Positions 15,843-25,515 of a stretch of DNA of 64,000 nt are shown here, one piece after another. Below the pieces are notes generated by a model. The model ran no database searches. It was not told where the DNA came from and was given only the letters and a program-made list of their open reading frames with translations. How positions within the stretch are numbered: the stretch's first letter is position 1; each line of letters begins with the position of its first letter. This DNA is from Lysinibacillus xylanilyticus. Lineage in GTDB: Bacteria > Bacillota > Bacilli > Bacillales_A > Planococcaceae. The stretch spans positions 62,001-126,000 of the forward strand of contig NZ_LFXJ01000008.1 in NCBI RefSeq assembly GCF_001183605.1, given 5' to 3'. A program made the translations under genes and the position numbers.

Positions 15843-18800
15843 GTGAACAATGTGAATTGGTTAAAAAAACAAATGGATAAATTTTTAAATAAAGATGACA
15901 AAGATTACGAATATGAAGAGTTTTATGAAGACTATGAGGAAGAACAATCTGAACAGTTGCATTCATATAAAGAAGCAACTGTAGCAAAGCAAAAAACTTT
16001 TCGTTTTCCGTTAATTGAGGATGAAGAGTTTTCAGCTTCACCATCAACACCACCATTAAAAGAAGCATTCAATCAAATGGACGATGCTTACTCCGGACAA
16101 ATTGAAGATTTATCGTTACCGAGGCATTTAAATAATCATATTGTGGATTCGAGTGTTTATAATATTGAGGTTTCAGGTATTCGAGATCTATTAGCAAATC
16201 GGACGAAGAGAACTGGAAGAACGACGATTACACGAAGTCAGCCTGAACAAGAGAATCGTTCAAAAGCAAGTCTTGTTTTTCGAGATGCACAAAATGAGTT
16301 GCCGAAGTCACCTAAAGAAACGAACTATCAATTAGAAAAAGCAGATGAAAGTGTTTTACCCGAAAATCGCAAGCGTTTTGTACCAAGTGATGTTCCGTCA
16401 CCAGTCTATGGTTTTTCTAAGCCAAGCCCAATTGAGCATTTATTAGAGAAACGAAAGGAAGAGCACGACAAGAAAGAGTTAGAAATACCTACAGCTTCTA
16501 AGCCTATAAAAGAAGCGACAACAAATGAGGCTATTGAAAATATACTAGAAGAAAAAAGGCCTATTAGCGCAGTTCGGAAAGATGAATCTGAACAGCTTGA
16601 AATCACTGAAACAATTGAAGCACCTGCAAAGCAACCGATTACTTTTGATGATAAATTAACAGACGAAACAAATCATCATAGTGATAAAACGACGACGGAA
16701 TTACCTGTACCGCAAACAACTTCTTTTGCCGTAGAATTTGAAAATCAAGTGAAAGAAGCCGTTCAGCATGAGCTGAATGTTGAACAACTTTCAGCTGATC
16801 AATCAGAAATCCATGTAAAAGAAGTAGTTGTAGAACAAGTACAAATCGAAAATTCTACCATCCACATTGGTGAAATTACAGTAGTCCAGCCACCAATGAA
16901 TGAAGATGATAAGCAAGATGTGTTGCAAGAACAATCTTTAGAAGTGCAATCAGTAGAAAAGAAAGAAAAAAGTGGCATTCCATTTAATGTTTTAATGCTA
17001 AAAACGGATAAAGAGAAATGGAGAATTCAACAACAATTAAAAGTAACGACCCCGACATCAACAATTGTTGAAAAAGGCCAAGAGGAACAGGAGACTTCTT
17101 CTGAGCTTATTATTTTGGATGCAGAACCTCAATTAGTTCCATTCAATAAAGAACTGCCACAATCTATAGATTTAGAGATTAGTGAGTTAGAGCTGGACAA
17201 TAATGTAGCACCACAATCGACGGAGGAAAACGAGGTTTCTATTGAAAATACTACTCCATTCGATAAAGAACAAGTTTCACAATCTATAGATATAGAGATT
17301 GGCGAGTTAGAGCTGGACAATAAAATAGCTACACAGTCGACGGAGGAAAACGAGGTTCTTATTCAAAATACTACTCCATTCAATGATGCAACAGAAAGTG
17401 TATCAGTCATTTCAATGGCACCAGTAACATCAATGTCTAACGTTTTGACATTAGAAAAGACAGTGATTGATGTCGAGAGCATCGACGAAATTTCGGCAAC
17501 TACCGAAATGGAAGTAGAAACAACAACTGAACAGGAGCTTACTCCCGAGAATATAGATATTCCTGAGGAGAATTCTATTGATATAGAGGAATATCCAGAG
17601 CAACCTTCTAAATTAGATGAAACATTAGTGGAGGATCAAGTAAAGGAAACACCTCGAAAACCTGTTCGTGTGTATCAAAAGCCAGATGATGAGTTTTTAG
17701 AGCCACCTGAGGAAAAAACACAAGATACTGAGTGGATGGAGCAACAGGGAGATACATTGGTTGAAGCTTTGTCCTATTTCCAAGTCTCAGCTCAAATAGA
17801 ATCCATTATGCAAGGACCTGCCGTGACACAATTTGAAATAACCGTGAGTCATGGTACAAAGGTTAGCAAAATCCGTAATCTATCAGATGATTTGAAGCTT
17901 GCATTGGCAGCGAAAGACATCCGCATCCAAGCGCCGATTCCTGGGAAGAGCTCAATTGGCATTGAGATACCGAACCGTGTATCTCGCGCTGTTCGATTAT
18001 CAGAAGTGACAAATAGTGCTTCTTTCCTCGAGTCAGATTCACCGTTAGAAGCAGCATTGGGTCTGGATTTAACAGGGAAGCCTGTAACCATTGATTTAAG
18101 AAAAATGCCACATGGCTTAATTGCCGGAGCTACAGGTTCTGGTAAATCGGTTTGTATCAATTCAATTTTGGTTAGTTTATTATATAAAGCTGCACCACAT
18201 GAATTAAAGCTGATGCTTATCGATCCTAAAATGGTAGAATTAGCACCGTTCAATCATATTCCACATTTAGTTAGCCCAGTTATCACAGATGTAAAGGCTG
18301 CTACAGCTGCACTGAAATGGGCAGTGGAGGAAATGGAGCGTCGTTATCAGTTATTTGCACATGCAGGTGCACGTGATATTACACGTTATAATGCAATTGC
18401 GGATAAAAACAATGAACATAGCTTAAAATTACCGTATATTCTAATTGTCATTGATGAATTGGCAGATTTAATGATGATGTCTCCTGCAGATGTAGAGGAG
18501 GCGATCTGTCGTATTGCTCAAAAGGCACGTGCTTGTGGTATCCATTTAATTGTGGCAACTCAAAGACCGTCTGTTGACGTTATAACAGGGCTTATTAAAT
18601 CAAATATTCCTACTCGTATTGCTTTTGCGGTATCTTCACAAATCGACTCACGTACAATTTTAGATGCGCAAGGCGCAGAAAGATTGCTTGGACGAGGCGA
18701 TATGTTATATTTAGGTAATGGTATGTCTGCTCCTGTGCGTTTGCAGGGGACGTTTGTGACAGATGATGAAATTGAAGCGATCATTGAGCATGTCCGTGAG

Positions 18801-19079
18801 CAAGGAGAGCCTGATTATATATTTGATCAGGAAGAACTTTTAAAGAAGACTGAGGTTTCTGCTGAACAAGATGAACTGTTCGAGGATGTATGTCGATTTG
18901 TCTATGAGCAAGGAGGAGCTTCTACTTCCTTAATTCAGCGCAAATATCATATTGGCTATAATCGTGCTGCTCGTTTAATCGATATGTTGGAATCACATGG
19001 CTTTGTGTCTGAGGCACGTGGCAGTAAACCACGAGAAAGTTACATTACAGAAGAAGATTTAATTGCTATGTTTGAATAA
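15843..19079 (+). CDS. sftA: DNA translocase SftA (FtsK/SpoIIIE family)
   Basis: A 1078-residue soluble DNA pump. It acts at the closing septum to clear chromosome arms and dimers. Residues 1-640 are a long acidic, Glu/Thr-rich linker with no membrane helices, which separates SftA from SpoIIIE. The motor occupies about 680-1000: Walker A GATGSGKS at about 759-766 and Walker B YILIVIDELAD at about 865-875. A winged-helix gamma domain (about 1010-1078) reads polarity sequences. Two consecutive 40-residue direct repeats begin at 17160 and 17280. The start is a GTG with a weak ribosome binding site; a second GTG lies 9 bases downstream. Counterpart: YtpS. Confidence 0.93.
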   Translation: MNNVNWLKKQMDKFLNKDDKDYEYEEFYEDYEEEQSEQLHSYKEATVAKQKTFRFPLIEDEEFSASPSTPPLKEAFNQMDDAYSGQIEDLSLPRHLNNHIVDSSVYNIEVSGIRDLLANRTKRTGRTTITRSQPEQENRSKASLVFRDAQNELPKSPKETNYQLEKADESVLPENRKRFVPSDVPSPVYGFSKPSPIEHLLEKRKEEHDKKELEIPTASKPIKEATTNEAIENILEEKRPISAVRKDESEQLEITETIEAPAKQPITFDDKLTDETNHHSDKTTTELPVPQTTSFAVEFENQVKEAVQHELNVEQLSADQSEIHVKEVVVEQVQIENSTIHIGEITVVQPPMNEDDKQDVLQEQSLEVQSVEKKEKSGIPFNVLMLKTDKEKWRIQQQLKVTTPTSTIVEKGQEEQETSSELIILDAEPQLVPFNKELPQSIDLEISELELDNNVAPQSTEENEVSIENTTPFDKEQVSQSIDIEIGELELDNKIATQSTEENEVLIQNTTPFNDATESVSVISMAPVTSMSNVLTLEKTVIDVESIDEISATTEMEVETTTEQELTPENIDIPEENSIDIEEYPEQPSKLDETLVEDQVKETPRKPVRVYQKPDDEFLEPPEEKTQDTEWMEQQGDTLVEALSYFQVSAQIESIMQGPAVTQFEITVSHGTKVSKIRNLSDDLKLALAAKDIRIQAPIPGKSSIGIEIPNRVSRAVRLSEVTNSASFLESDSPLEAALGLDLTGKPVTIDLRKMPHGLIAGATGSGKSVCINSILVSLLYKAAPHELKLMLIDPKMVELAPFNHIPHLVSPVITDVKAATAALKWAVEEMERRYQLFAHAGARDITRYNAIADKNNEHSLKLPYILIVIDELADLMMMSPADVEEAICRIAQKARACGIHLIVATQRPSVDVITGLIKSNIPTRIAFAVSSQIDSRTILDAQGAERLLGRGDMLYLGNGMSAPVRLQGTFVTDDEIEAIIEHVREQGEPDYIFDQEELLKKTEVSAEQDELFEDVCRFVYEQGGASTSLIQRKYHIGYNRAARLIDMLESHGFVSEARGSKPRESYITEEDLIAMFE
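17160..17390 (+). repeat. 120-bp in-frame direct repeat in sftA linker
   Basis: Two copies with exact 120-bp spacing, starting with caatctataga at 17160 and 17280. They encode QSID-E-ELELDN ... STEENEV ... NTTPF twice, so the linker has grown by a 40-residue duplication. Confidence 0.9.
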
Positions 19080-19309
19080 TAATTACATTGTTTTCGTATA
19101 GATTATCTTATTCGCGTCAAAATTAGTATATTTAGAAAAGTTACACATTTATCCTTATGCATAAATAGTGCTATAATAGACGAGATGTGATGATTAGTAC
19201 GTATTTTTTAGTACTTACAAAGGTATTAATACCTAATAATTAGTTGAAAAAAATACGATACACCTAATAGATGATAGAAGGGATATTGAATTCCCGGGGG
19301 GTTTAATTA

Positions 19310-20623
19310 ATGACAGTTTTTCATTTCACAGGCATTAAAGGTTCTGGCATGAGTTCACTTGCACAAATCTTATTTGATGCTGGTGAACAAGTACAGGGCT
19401 CAGATGTTGATAAATATTTCTTCACGGAACAGCCGTTACGTGATCGCAATATTCCAATTTTTACATTTAATGCAGATAATATTAAAGAAGGTATGACAGT
19501 TATAGCAGGGAACGCATTTCCTGATGACCATCCTGAATTAGAGCGTGCTCGTGAAATCGGTGTAGAAGTTATTCGCTACCATAAATTTTTAGGTGAATAT
19601 ATCGGTAATTATACGTCGATTGCTATTACTGGTGCACATGGTAAAACATCTACGACGGGCTTAATGTCTCATGTTGTAGGTGGGTATAAACCAACTTCTT
19701 ATTTAATCGGTGATGGAACAGGAGCTGGGCATGAAAATGCTGACTTCTTTGTGATGGAAGCATGTGAATACCGTCGACACTTTTTAGCTTACAATCCAGA
19801 TTACGCTGTAATGACTAATATTGATTTTGACCATCCAGACTACTTTGCAAACATAGAGGATGTTTATTCAGCATTTCAATCTTTAGCATTACAGGTTAAA
19901 AAAGCAATTATTGCTTGCGGTGATGATGAACATCTACAACGTATTCAAGCGAAGGTACCTGTTGTTTATTACGGTTTTGGGGCTGAAAATGATTTTGAGG
20001 CTCGTAATGTTGAAAAAACAACTAAGGGTACAAAATTTGATGTATTTGTCCGCAATGAATTTTATAGTACATTCTTTATCCCATTGTTTGGGGATCATGC
20101 AGTATTAAATACTTTAGCTGTTATTACACTTTGCCAATATGAAGGTATTTCACCAGAAATCGTTCAAGAACGTTTAAACACATACAAAGGTGTAAAAAGA
20201 CGTTTTACAGAAACGAATATTGGGAATAATGTATTAATAGATGACTATGCACACCATCCAACTGAAATCCGTGCAACGATTCAATCAGCACGACAAAAGT
20301 TTCCGGATCGTGAGCTAGTAGCTATTTTCCAACCACATACATTTACACGTACACAAGCTTTTTTACAGGATTTTGCAGATAGTCTAAGTCTTGCAGATAC
20401 AGCATACTTATGTGATATTTTTGGTTCTGCAAGGGAAACACAAGGCGCACTTTCAATCCAAGATTTAGCGTCTTTAATTGAAGGCAGTGCAGTGATTACC
20501 ACTGAAGGAATTGAAGTGTTAACAAAGCATAAGGGCGCAGTATTTTTATTTATGGGCGCAGGCGATGTTCACAAATTCCAAGATGCTTTTGAAGACGTGC
20601 TAAAGAACAACGAAACAGCTTAG
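19310..20623 (+). CDS. murC: UDP-N-acetylmuramate--L-alanine ligase
   Basis: A cytoplasmic Mur ligase of 437 residues that adds L-alanine to UDP-MurNAc with ATP, the first step of the stem peptide. The N-terminal UDP-binding loop [14 protein letters not shown] is at 8-21 and the ATP P-loop [13 protein letters not shown] at 106-118. The central domain holds DYAHHPTEI, where metal and substrate bind, and the C-terminal domain contains [14 protein letters not shown]. The start has a GGGGGG-type ribosome binding site. A TATAAT box at 19172 is a likely -10. The downstream terminator stem overlaps the stop codon. Order sftA-murC-ytxG-ytxH is as in Bacillus. Confidence 0.95.
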   Translation: MTVFHFTGIKGSGMSSLAQILFDAGEQVQGSDVDKYFFTEQPLRDRNIPIFTFNADNIKEGMTVIAGNAFPDDHPELERAREIGVEVIRYHKFLGEYIGNYTSIAITGAHGKTSTTGLMSHVVGGYKPTSYLIGDGTGAGHENADFFVMEACEYRRHFLAYNPDYAVMTNIDFDHPDYFANIEDVYSAFQSLALQVKKAIIACGDDEHLQRIQAKVPVVYYGFGAENDFEARNVEKTTKGTKFDVFVRNEFYSTFFIPLFGDHAVLNTLAVITLCQYEGISPEIVQERLNTYKGVKRRFTETNIGNNVLIDDYAHHPTEIRATIQSARQKFPDRELVAIFQPHTFTRTQAFLQDFADSLSLADTAYLCDIFGSARETQGALSIQDLASLIEGSAVITTEGIEVLTKHKGAVFLFMGAGDVHKFQDAFEDVLKNNETA

Positions 20624-20647
20624 TCCGCAAGGAATAAGCTGTTTTTT
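20614..20647 (+). terminator. Terminator overlapping the murC stop codon
   Basis: AACAGCTTA and TAAGCTGTT form a perfect 9-bp stem followed by six T. The murC stop TAG lies at the base of the loop, so ribosomes leaving the gene cover the left arm. Confidence 0.75.
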
Positions 20648-20728
20648 CTCAAAAATGAGGAGGAAATCAGTTTTTTTTGTCGAAAATAAGGTAAGGAATA
20701 GTAAAGAGAACATGCAGGAGGTCTAGTT

Positions 20729-21235
20729 ATGGAAATTATTTTGTATATTGCAGCAATTATCGCAGCAATCGGTTTTTTAATTTTTTGTGTGAGCGTTGGA
20801 ATGACATTATTTTCGCTCAAACCAATTCTTAACAGCTTAGCTGGAACATTATCAGGTATTGAAGGACAAATGGAAGGTATTACTCGTGAAACGACTTCCT
20901 TACTATCCAAAACAAATAGCTTGGCAGAGGATATTCAAGAGAAATCTGAACAGTTAAATTCCGTTGTTCATGCAGTCAAAGGAATTGGCGACTCTGTGAA
21001 TGGTTTAAATACATCTGTACAGCAAATTACTTCTTCAATTTCTAAAACTGTGGAACAAAATGAAGAAAAAATTGCACAAGTTGTTCAATGGAGTAATGTC
21101 GCAATGGGCATTGCAGATAAGTGGAAGAAACGTAAAATTATCGATCAGGCCAATGAGGTGATTCAAGAAGATATTTATTTTTCTGAATCAGAGCAGTCGG
21201 AAAAACCGAAAAGAAAATGGGGCCGTAAAAAATAA
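20729..21235 (+). CDS. ytxG: DUF948 membrane-anchored protein (YtxG-like)
   Basis: A 168-residue protein with one N-terminal transmembrane helix (about 4-26, IILYIAAIIAAIGFLIFCVSVGM, shortened here in quotation of its core) followed by a long amphipathic coiled-coil region (about 40-125) and a basic tail ending RKWGRKK. This is the DUF948/YtxG pattern. In B. subtilis ytxGHJ is a sigma-B and sigma-H controlled stress operon; that regulation is family knowledge and no promoter match was verified here. GCAGGAGG precedes the ATG. Confidence 0.85.
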   Translation: MEIILYIAAIIAAIGFLIFCVSVGMTLFSLKPILNSLAGTLSGIEGQMEGITRETTSLLSKTNSLAEDIQEKSEQLNSVVHAVKGIGDSVNGLNTSVQQITSSISKTVEQNEEKIAQVVQWSNVAMGIADKWKKRKIIDQANEVIQEDIYFSESEQSEKPKRKWGRKK

Positions 21236-21369
21236 TTATTATTCGGTAGGCATTAAATGTCAACGGAATAAAAATAAAGTCTTAAGCATATGTTGAAGAA
21301 TGCATCCGCGAAAGCAGATGGACAACCAGTCTAAGCAAATTAGATAATAAGATGGGGAGGAATTGTTGC

Positions 21370-21870
21370 ATGACAACTCAAAAGCCAAATTATAATGAAG
21401 TGAAGGAACAACAAATCGAAAGTTCATTGCCACAGCTTTATCATCCGCAAGAGTCGATCTATGAAGAGGAGCGAGTGAACATGAAGGATTTTGTTATTGG
21501 CGCATTAGTTGGGGGTATAGTAGGTGCAGCTGCAGGCTTATTACTAGCTCCAAAATCAGGAAAAGATTTACGTAGCGATGTAGCAGTACAAGCTGTTAAC
21601 TTAAAAGATAAGAGTGCAGATTTCTCGACAACTGCTAAAGATAAAACGGTTCAATTATCTAAACAAATTCAAGAACAATCTACACAATTAGTAGAGAAAG
21701 TAAAAACATTAAAATCAGCAAAAGCACCAACTGTTTTTGACGATGGTACTGTTTCTTTTGAGGGTGAAGAACCACTGGAGGATTTCATCCCTAGTGAAGA
21801 ACCTAAAGCAGAGGATGCTAGTGAAGAAAAGGGACAAGCTGAAGAAAAAAGCGAAGAAGTTCGCGCATAA
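21370..21870 (+). CDS. ytxH: YtxH family protein
   Basis: A 166-residue protein of the YtxH/gas-vesicle-like small envelope family. The hallmark VIGALVGGIVGAAAGLLLAP segment, a glycine/alanine-rich helix, is followed by KSGKDLR and a coiled, Lys/Gln-rich region, then a very acidic tail. The ATG at 21370 follows GATGGGGAGG; an upstream in-frame ATG at 21352 lies inside that ribosome binding site and is unlikely. A second candidate start at 21481, after GAGGAG, would give the compact YtxH N-terminus; both could be used. It follows ytxG by 130 bp. Confidence 0.8.
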   Translation: MTTQKPNYNEVKEQQIESSLPQLYHPQESIYEEERVNMKDFVIGALVGGIVGAAAGLLLAPKSGKDLRSDVAVQAVNLKDKSADFSTTAKDKTVQLSKQIQEQSTQLVEKVKTLKSAKAPTVFDDGTVSFEGEEPLEDFIPSEEPKAEDASEEKGQAEEKSEEVRA

Positions 21871-21876
21871 TAGATA

Positions 21877-21925
21877 AAAGGGATACGTTACATCTTATCA
21901 AAGATGTAACGTATCCCTTTTTTAT
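21877..21925 (+). terminator. Terminator of ytxGH
   Basis: GGGATACGTTACATCTT and its exact complement around a short loop, then a T-run: a 17-bp or longer perfect stem 6 bp past ytxH. Confidence 0.95.
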
Positions 21926-21977
21926 TGTTAAGGAAACTATGGATTTTTTGCCTGTGGATAAACTAGAGCAAAGTCGT

Positions 21978-22092
21978 CGTCTAGGCTAAAACGCTACATC
22001 CTCGAGGTCGCTTCGATCCCTCGGGCAAAAGTGGTGGAGCGTTTACTTTTGCTTCGGGCTCTCCAGCGCTTGTCGGATGTAAACGAGCGCTT
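21978..22092 (-). repeat. Structured element D, abutting the FtsA-like stop codon
   Basis: Contains three nested inverted repeats: ACATCC (21996-22001) with GGATGT (22075-22080), CGAGG with CCTCG around 22003-22023, and GCAAAAGT (22025-22032) with ACTTTTGC (22045-22052). The plus strand has gtctaggctaaaacgctacatcct, similar to the single-stranded part of the A/B module. Only one copy lies in this window. Confidence 0.55.
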
Positions 22093-24257
22093 TAGCGCAT
22101 TTGTTCAGATATAGGTGCTTTTTCTAGTAAAATCTCTAATTTATCCCCGCCGAATATCTCCATATCGAAGCTTGCCGGTTGACCATTTCGTAAAATTGTA
22201 AAATTACCTTTAAATGTAGTAGGTAGTTGCCAATTAGAGAAGCGGAACACATCCTGGTATATCCAACGACTTCGGTCTTTTTCTTTAAATGAAATTATTG
22301 CTCCATTTGGAACAGTTGAAAGAGGTGATACCACTACATGATTAATGAGGACTTCGTTGGCCATTTTCTTCAGCTCTAACACCTCGTTTTGAAAGTGTAT
22401 GATGATTTTATCCTCAAGTAAAACATTCATTTGGTCAGCAATCAGTTGAACGGTAGGGAATGTTTGTTGCTGAAATGTAATATCATCACCATTTTGGACA
22501 GCATATGACATTTTAGATGGTTTACCATTAATCATTAAATGAGCTGAAAACTCTGGTAAATAAAGTGGTTTTCCATCCACTTGAATATAAAATGACTCAA
22601 ATTGTTTTATTAACTCCCAATTATTTGTGAGCTTAAATACGTCCTCGACTGTTACAGCTATTTCAAACATCACAACATCTCGATCATTTAATGCACTATC
22701 GAGTGATGCAGGAGAACCATTAACAGTTATTTGTGGTTCAATTACATATTTTGTATGTTGAATTGAAACTGTTTTAATGGCAGCATCATCTACAATATCT
22801 CTTAACGTAGCATTAGCTGGCTGACCGTCTTGGCCTTCAATTAGCTGGATGGCATCGCCTGTTTTAATCATCGTTTTTGTGGAAGCCTGATGACCATTTA
22901 CTAAAATTTCTGCAGGTTGACCGTGGCCACCAGGGATGAAAATATCTTGTCCATTAACATTCACTGATAATCCATGGCCCGGTTTTCCATATAACTGCTT
23001 TGCTCGAATATTGGCTGCTAAAAATGCATCTGCAACGGTCATTTCTTTTAATTCAAAAAGGCGAACTACTTGTTCATTGACAGTTAAACTCATATATTGA
23101 ATAGGCATTTTTTTTGCTGCGATGGCGATACCGATGGGTGTTACCAATTCAGGAGATGCTTTAATATGATCTTCCCTCGTTAAGTTCTGAATGGCATCGA
23201 TCCCTCGAACGGCAATGCGATTAGCAGGTAATTCTAGTACTAGTCCAAGCTCAGCTGTAAGATTTGGTGTTAAGCTACCTCCACCGACAAGCATTACCGC
23301 CTTAGGAGCTGTCTGATTATTGAGGCGTAAAATTTCTTCCCCAATGGCTTTTGCAAGTTGCTTAACAGCAGGCTCGATGGCTTGAAGAACCTCTTGTTTC
23401 GGATAATATTGATCGAAGCCTAAAATATCCTGAATTAAAACGTCTTCTTCTGTTTGCAGTTGACGCTTCGCATCTTCGGCAACAGGGAAGTCGAGTAAGT
23501 AGTGGTCACTTAAAGCCTCTGTTATTTCATCACCAGCTGTTGGTACCATGCCATATGCGACAACAGTGCTTTTATCGGTAATGGCAATATCAGATGTACC
23601 AGCACCAATATCAACAAGCGCCACATTTAAACGACGCATTGTTGGAGGGATAAGTACATTAATAGCCGCAATAGGTTCTAATGTTAGTGCATCCATCTCT
23701 AAATTCGCACGTTTAAGAGCCGCGATAAGTGATTCTACTACAACTCGTGGCAAGAACGTAGCAATAACTTCAATTTGTGCTTCATCACCTTGCTGATCGA
23801 GTAGGCTACCAATTTCTTCGCCATCTAAACGGTAGTATAAAACTGAATAACCAACACAATAATAGTGGCTTATTTTTGCTTCTTCTTTGTGTTGAAGGAG
23901 CTGTTGCTGTGCCTGTTGAACAGCTTGTAGTTCTAAACGACTTATATCTTCTTCTGTAAAGATTGGTCGATTACGTATATTGATCGTCACGCTTGCTTGT
24001 TCTGTTTTCAATGAACGACCAGCCGCAGCGACGCTCACTTTTGTTAAAGGACCGTGCTTCTCTTCAAGTTCGTGTTTAATTTCATTAATTAAATCTGCCA
24101 CATACATGACATTATGTATTTGACCATCAACCATGGCGCGTTCTTTATGTTCTTTTACTAAGATGTCTTCCACGTGAAAGCGGTCATTATCTTCAGCTAA
24201 AATAATGCCTACTACAGAACGTGTACCAATATCAAGTGCAAATAATTTTGAACTCAA
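22092..24257 (-). CDS. FtsA/PilM-like actin-fold ATPase with repeated C-terminal modules
   Basis: A 721-residue protein. Residues 1-385 are an FtsA/Hsp70-type actin fold: phosphate-1 ALDIGTRSVVGII (7-19), phosphate-2 LVDIGAGTSDIAI (214-226), adenosine motif VMLVGGGSLTPN (321-332). Residues 165-205 fit the FtsA 1C region by position. From about 390 to 715 five modules recur at 52-64 residue spacing, each with a VNG-P-S type hairpin and then a GD-I-F-E type strand (anchors near 451, 510, 574, 636, 688), a pattern like small beta-grasp domains. It is longer than FtsA (about 430) and lacks FtsA's C-terminal amphipathic peptide. It is divergent from aroA. The function is unknown; a septal or envelope scaffold is a guess. 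Confidence 0.75.
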   Translation of the reverse strand: MSSKLFALDIGTRSVVGIILAEDNDRFHVEDILVKEHKERAMVDGQIHNVMYVADLINEIKHELEEKHGPLTKVSVAAAGRSLKTEQASVTINIRNRPIFTEEDISRLELQAVQQAQQQLLQHKEEAKISHYYCVGYSVLYYRLDGEEIGSLLDQQGDEAQIEVIATFLPRVVVESLIAALKRANLEMDALTLEPIAAINVLIPPTMRRLNVALVDIGAGTSDIAITDKSTVVAYGMVPTAGDEITEALSDHYLLDFPVAEDAKRQLQTEEDVLIQDILGFDQYYPKQEVLQAIEPAVKQLAKAIGEEILRLNNQTAPKAVMLVGGGSLTPNLTAELGLVLELPANRIAVRGIDAIQNLTREDHIKASPELVTPIGIAIAAKKMPIQYMSLTVNEQVVRLFELKEMTVADAFLAANIRAKQLYGKPGHGLSVNVNGQDIFIPGGHGQPAEILVNGHQASTKTMIKTGDAIQLIEGQDGQPANATLRDIVDDAAIKTVSIQHTKYVIEPQITVNGSPASLDSALNDRDVVMFEIAVTVEDVFKLTNNWELIKQFESFYIQVDGKPLYLPEFSAHLMINGKPSKMSYAVQNGDDITFQQQTFPTVQLIADQMNVLLEDKIIIHFQNEVLELKKMANEVLINHVVVSPLSTVPNGAIISFKEKDRSRWIYQDVFRFSNWQLPTTFKGNFTILRNGQPASFDMEIFGGDKLEILLEKAPISEQMR

Positions 24258-24429
24258 TATACTCGCTTCCTTTCTCGTTATATGTTAATATAATTTAGCG
24301 AGTTGAAGCGCTAAATTAAAAATGCGTGACATTCTGTGCAACATTGATTATAATGTTGCTAATATCTAAAAATGTAACATACATTTCAGAGTTCTGAAAG
24401 TGTCTGTCATGAGGAGAGGAGCAAGAAAC

Positions 24430-25515
24430 ATGAGCCAAAAAGGTTTAGAAAGCTTACGTAGTCAAATAGACGATTTAAACTTAGAAATTCTTCGTCTAAT
24501 TAACGAACGTGCAGCAGTAGTTGATGAAATAGGTAAGATTAAAGAAAAACAAGGTGTGAATCGCTATGATCCACTACGTGAACGACACATGCTTGATCTT
24601 ATTAAAGAACACAATCAAGGTCCATTAAACCAAATGACGGTTGATTATATATTTAAGCAAATCTTTAAAACAGCTTTAAAACAACTTGAAGCGGATAAGA
24701 AAAAAGAATTACTTGTTTCTCGCAAGAAAAAATCAGAAGATACTGTCATTAATGTGAATGGTGAGCTAATTGGCCAAGGAAAACCATCTTTCGTATTTGG
24801 ACCTTGTGCAGTAGAATCATACGAGCAAGTAGCAGCAGTAGCAGCATCTATTAAAGCAAAAGGTGAAAAGTTAATTCGTGGTGGTGCATATAAACCACGT
24901 ACCTCTCCATATGACTTCCAAGGTCTTGGATTAGAAGGACTTAAGATTTTAAAACGTGTGTCCGAGGAATACGGTTTAGGAGTTATTACAGAAATCGTTA
25001 CACCAGGTCATTTAGAGGAAGCTTTAGATTACATCGATGTTATCCAAATTGGTGCGCGTAATATGCAAAACTTTGAATTATTAAAAGCAGCGGGTGCAAC
25101 AAATAAACCTGTACTTTTAAAACGAGGCTTAGCAGCGACAATTGATGAATTCATTCACGCAGCAGAATACATTATGTCTAAAGGAAATGAGAACATCATT
25201 CTTTGTGAGCGTGGTATTCGTACTTACGAAAAAGCAACTCGTAACACATTAGATATTTCTGCTGTACCAATTTTAAAACAAGAAACACATTTACCAGTAT
25301 TTGTAGACGTAACGCATTCAACAGGTCGTCGTGATTTACTATTACCATGTGCTAAGGCAGCAATTGCTATTGGTGCTGATGGCGTCATGGCAGAAGTGCA
25401 TCCAGATCCATCTGTAGCACTTTCTGATTCACAACAACAAATGGATATTCCAACATTTGATGCTTTCTACCAAACACTACAAAATTTCATGAAGAGCCAT
25501 GAAATTAATGCATAA
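24430..25515 (+). CDS. aroA: Bifunctional chorismate mutase / DAHP synthase
   Basis: A 361-residue fusion. Residues 1-90 are an AroQ-type chorismate mutase ([20 protein letters not shown], then ...[10 protein letters not shown]), used in Bacillus as the regulatory domain sensing prephenate and chorismate. Residues about 110-355 are a type I-beta DAHP synthase with [28 protein letters not shown] and [10 protein letters not shown], joining PEP and erythrose-4-phosphate at the entry of the shikimate pathway. The ATG at 24430 follows GAGGAGAGGAG; the upstream in-frame ATG at 24400 has no good ribosome binding site. The symbol follows B. subtilis usage (also aroG). Element B2 begins at its stop codon. 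Confidence 0.94.
   Translation: MSQKGLESLRSQIDDLNLEILRLINERAAVVDEIGKIKEKQGVNRYDPLRERHMLDLIKEHNQGPLNQMTVDYIFKQIFKTALKQLEADKKKELLVSRKKKSEDTVINVNGELIGQGKPSFVFGPCAVESYEQVAAVAASIKAKGEKLIRGGAYKPRTSPYDFQGLGLEGLKILKRVSEEYGLGVITEIVTPGHLEEALDYIDVIQIGARNMQNFELLKAAGATNKPVLLKRGLAATIDEFIHAAEYIMSKGNENIILCERGIRTYEKATRNTLDISAVPILKQETHLPVFVDVTHSTGRRDLLLPCAKAAIAIGADGVMAEVHPDPSVALSDSQQQMDIPTFDAFYQTLQNFMKSHEINA

Noticed and set aside
17849..18253. Antisense open frame of 134 residues inside sftA
   Set aside because: It overlaps the highly conserved motor domain coding sequence and shows no independent features; it is a shadow of sftA codon use.
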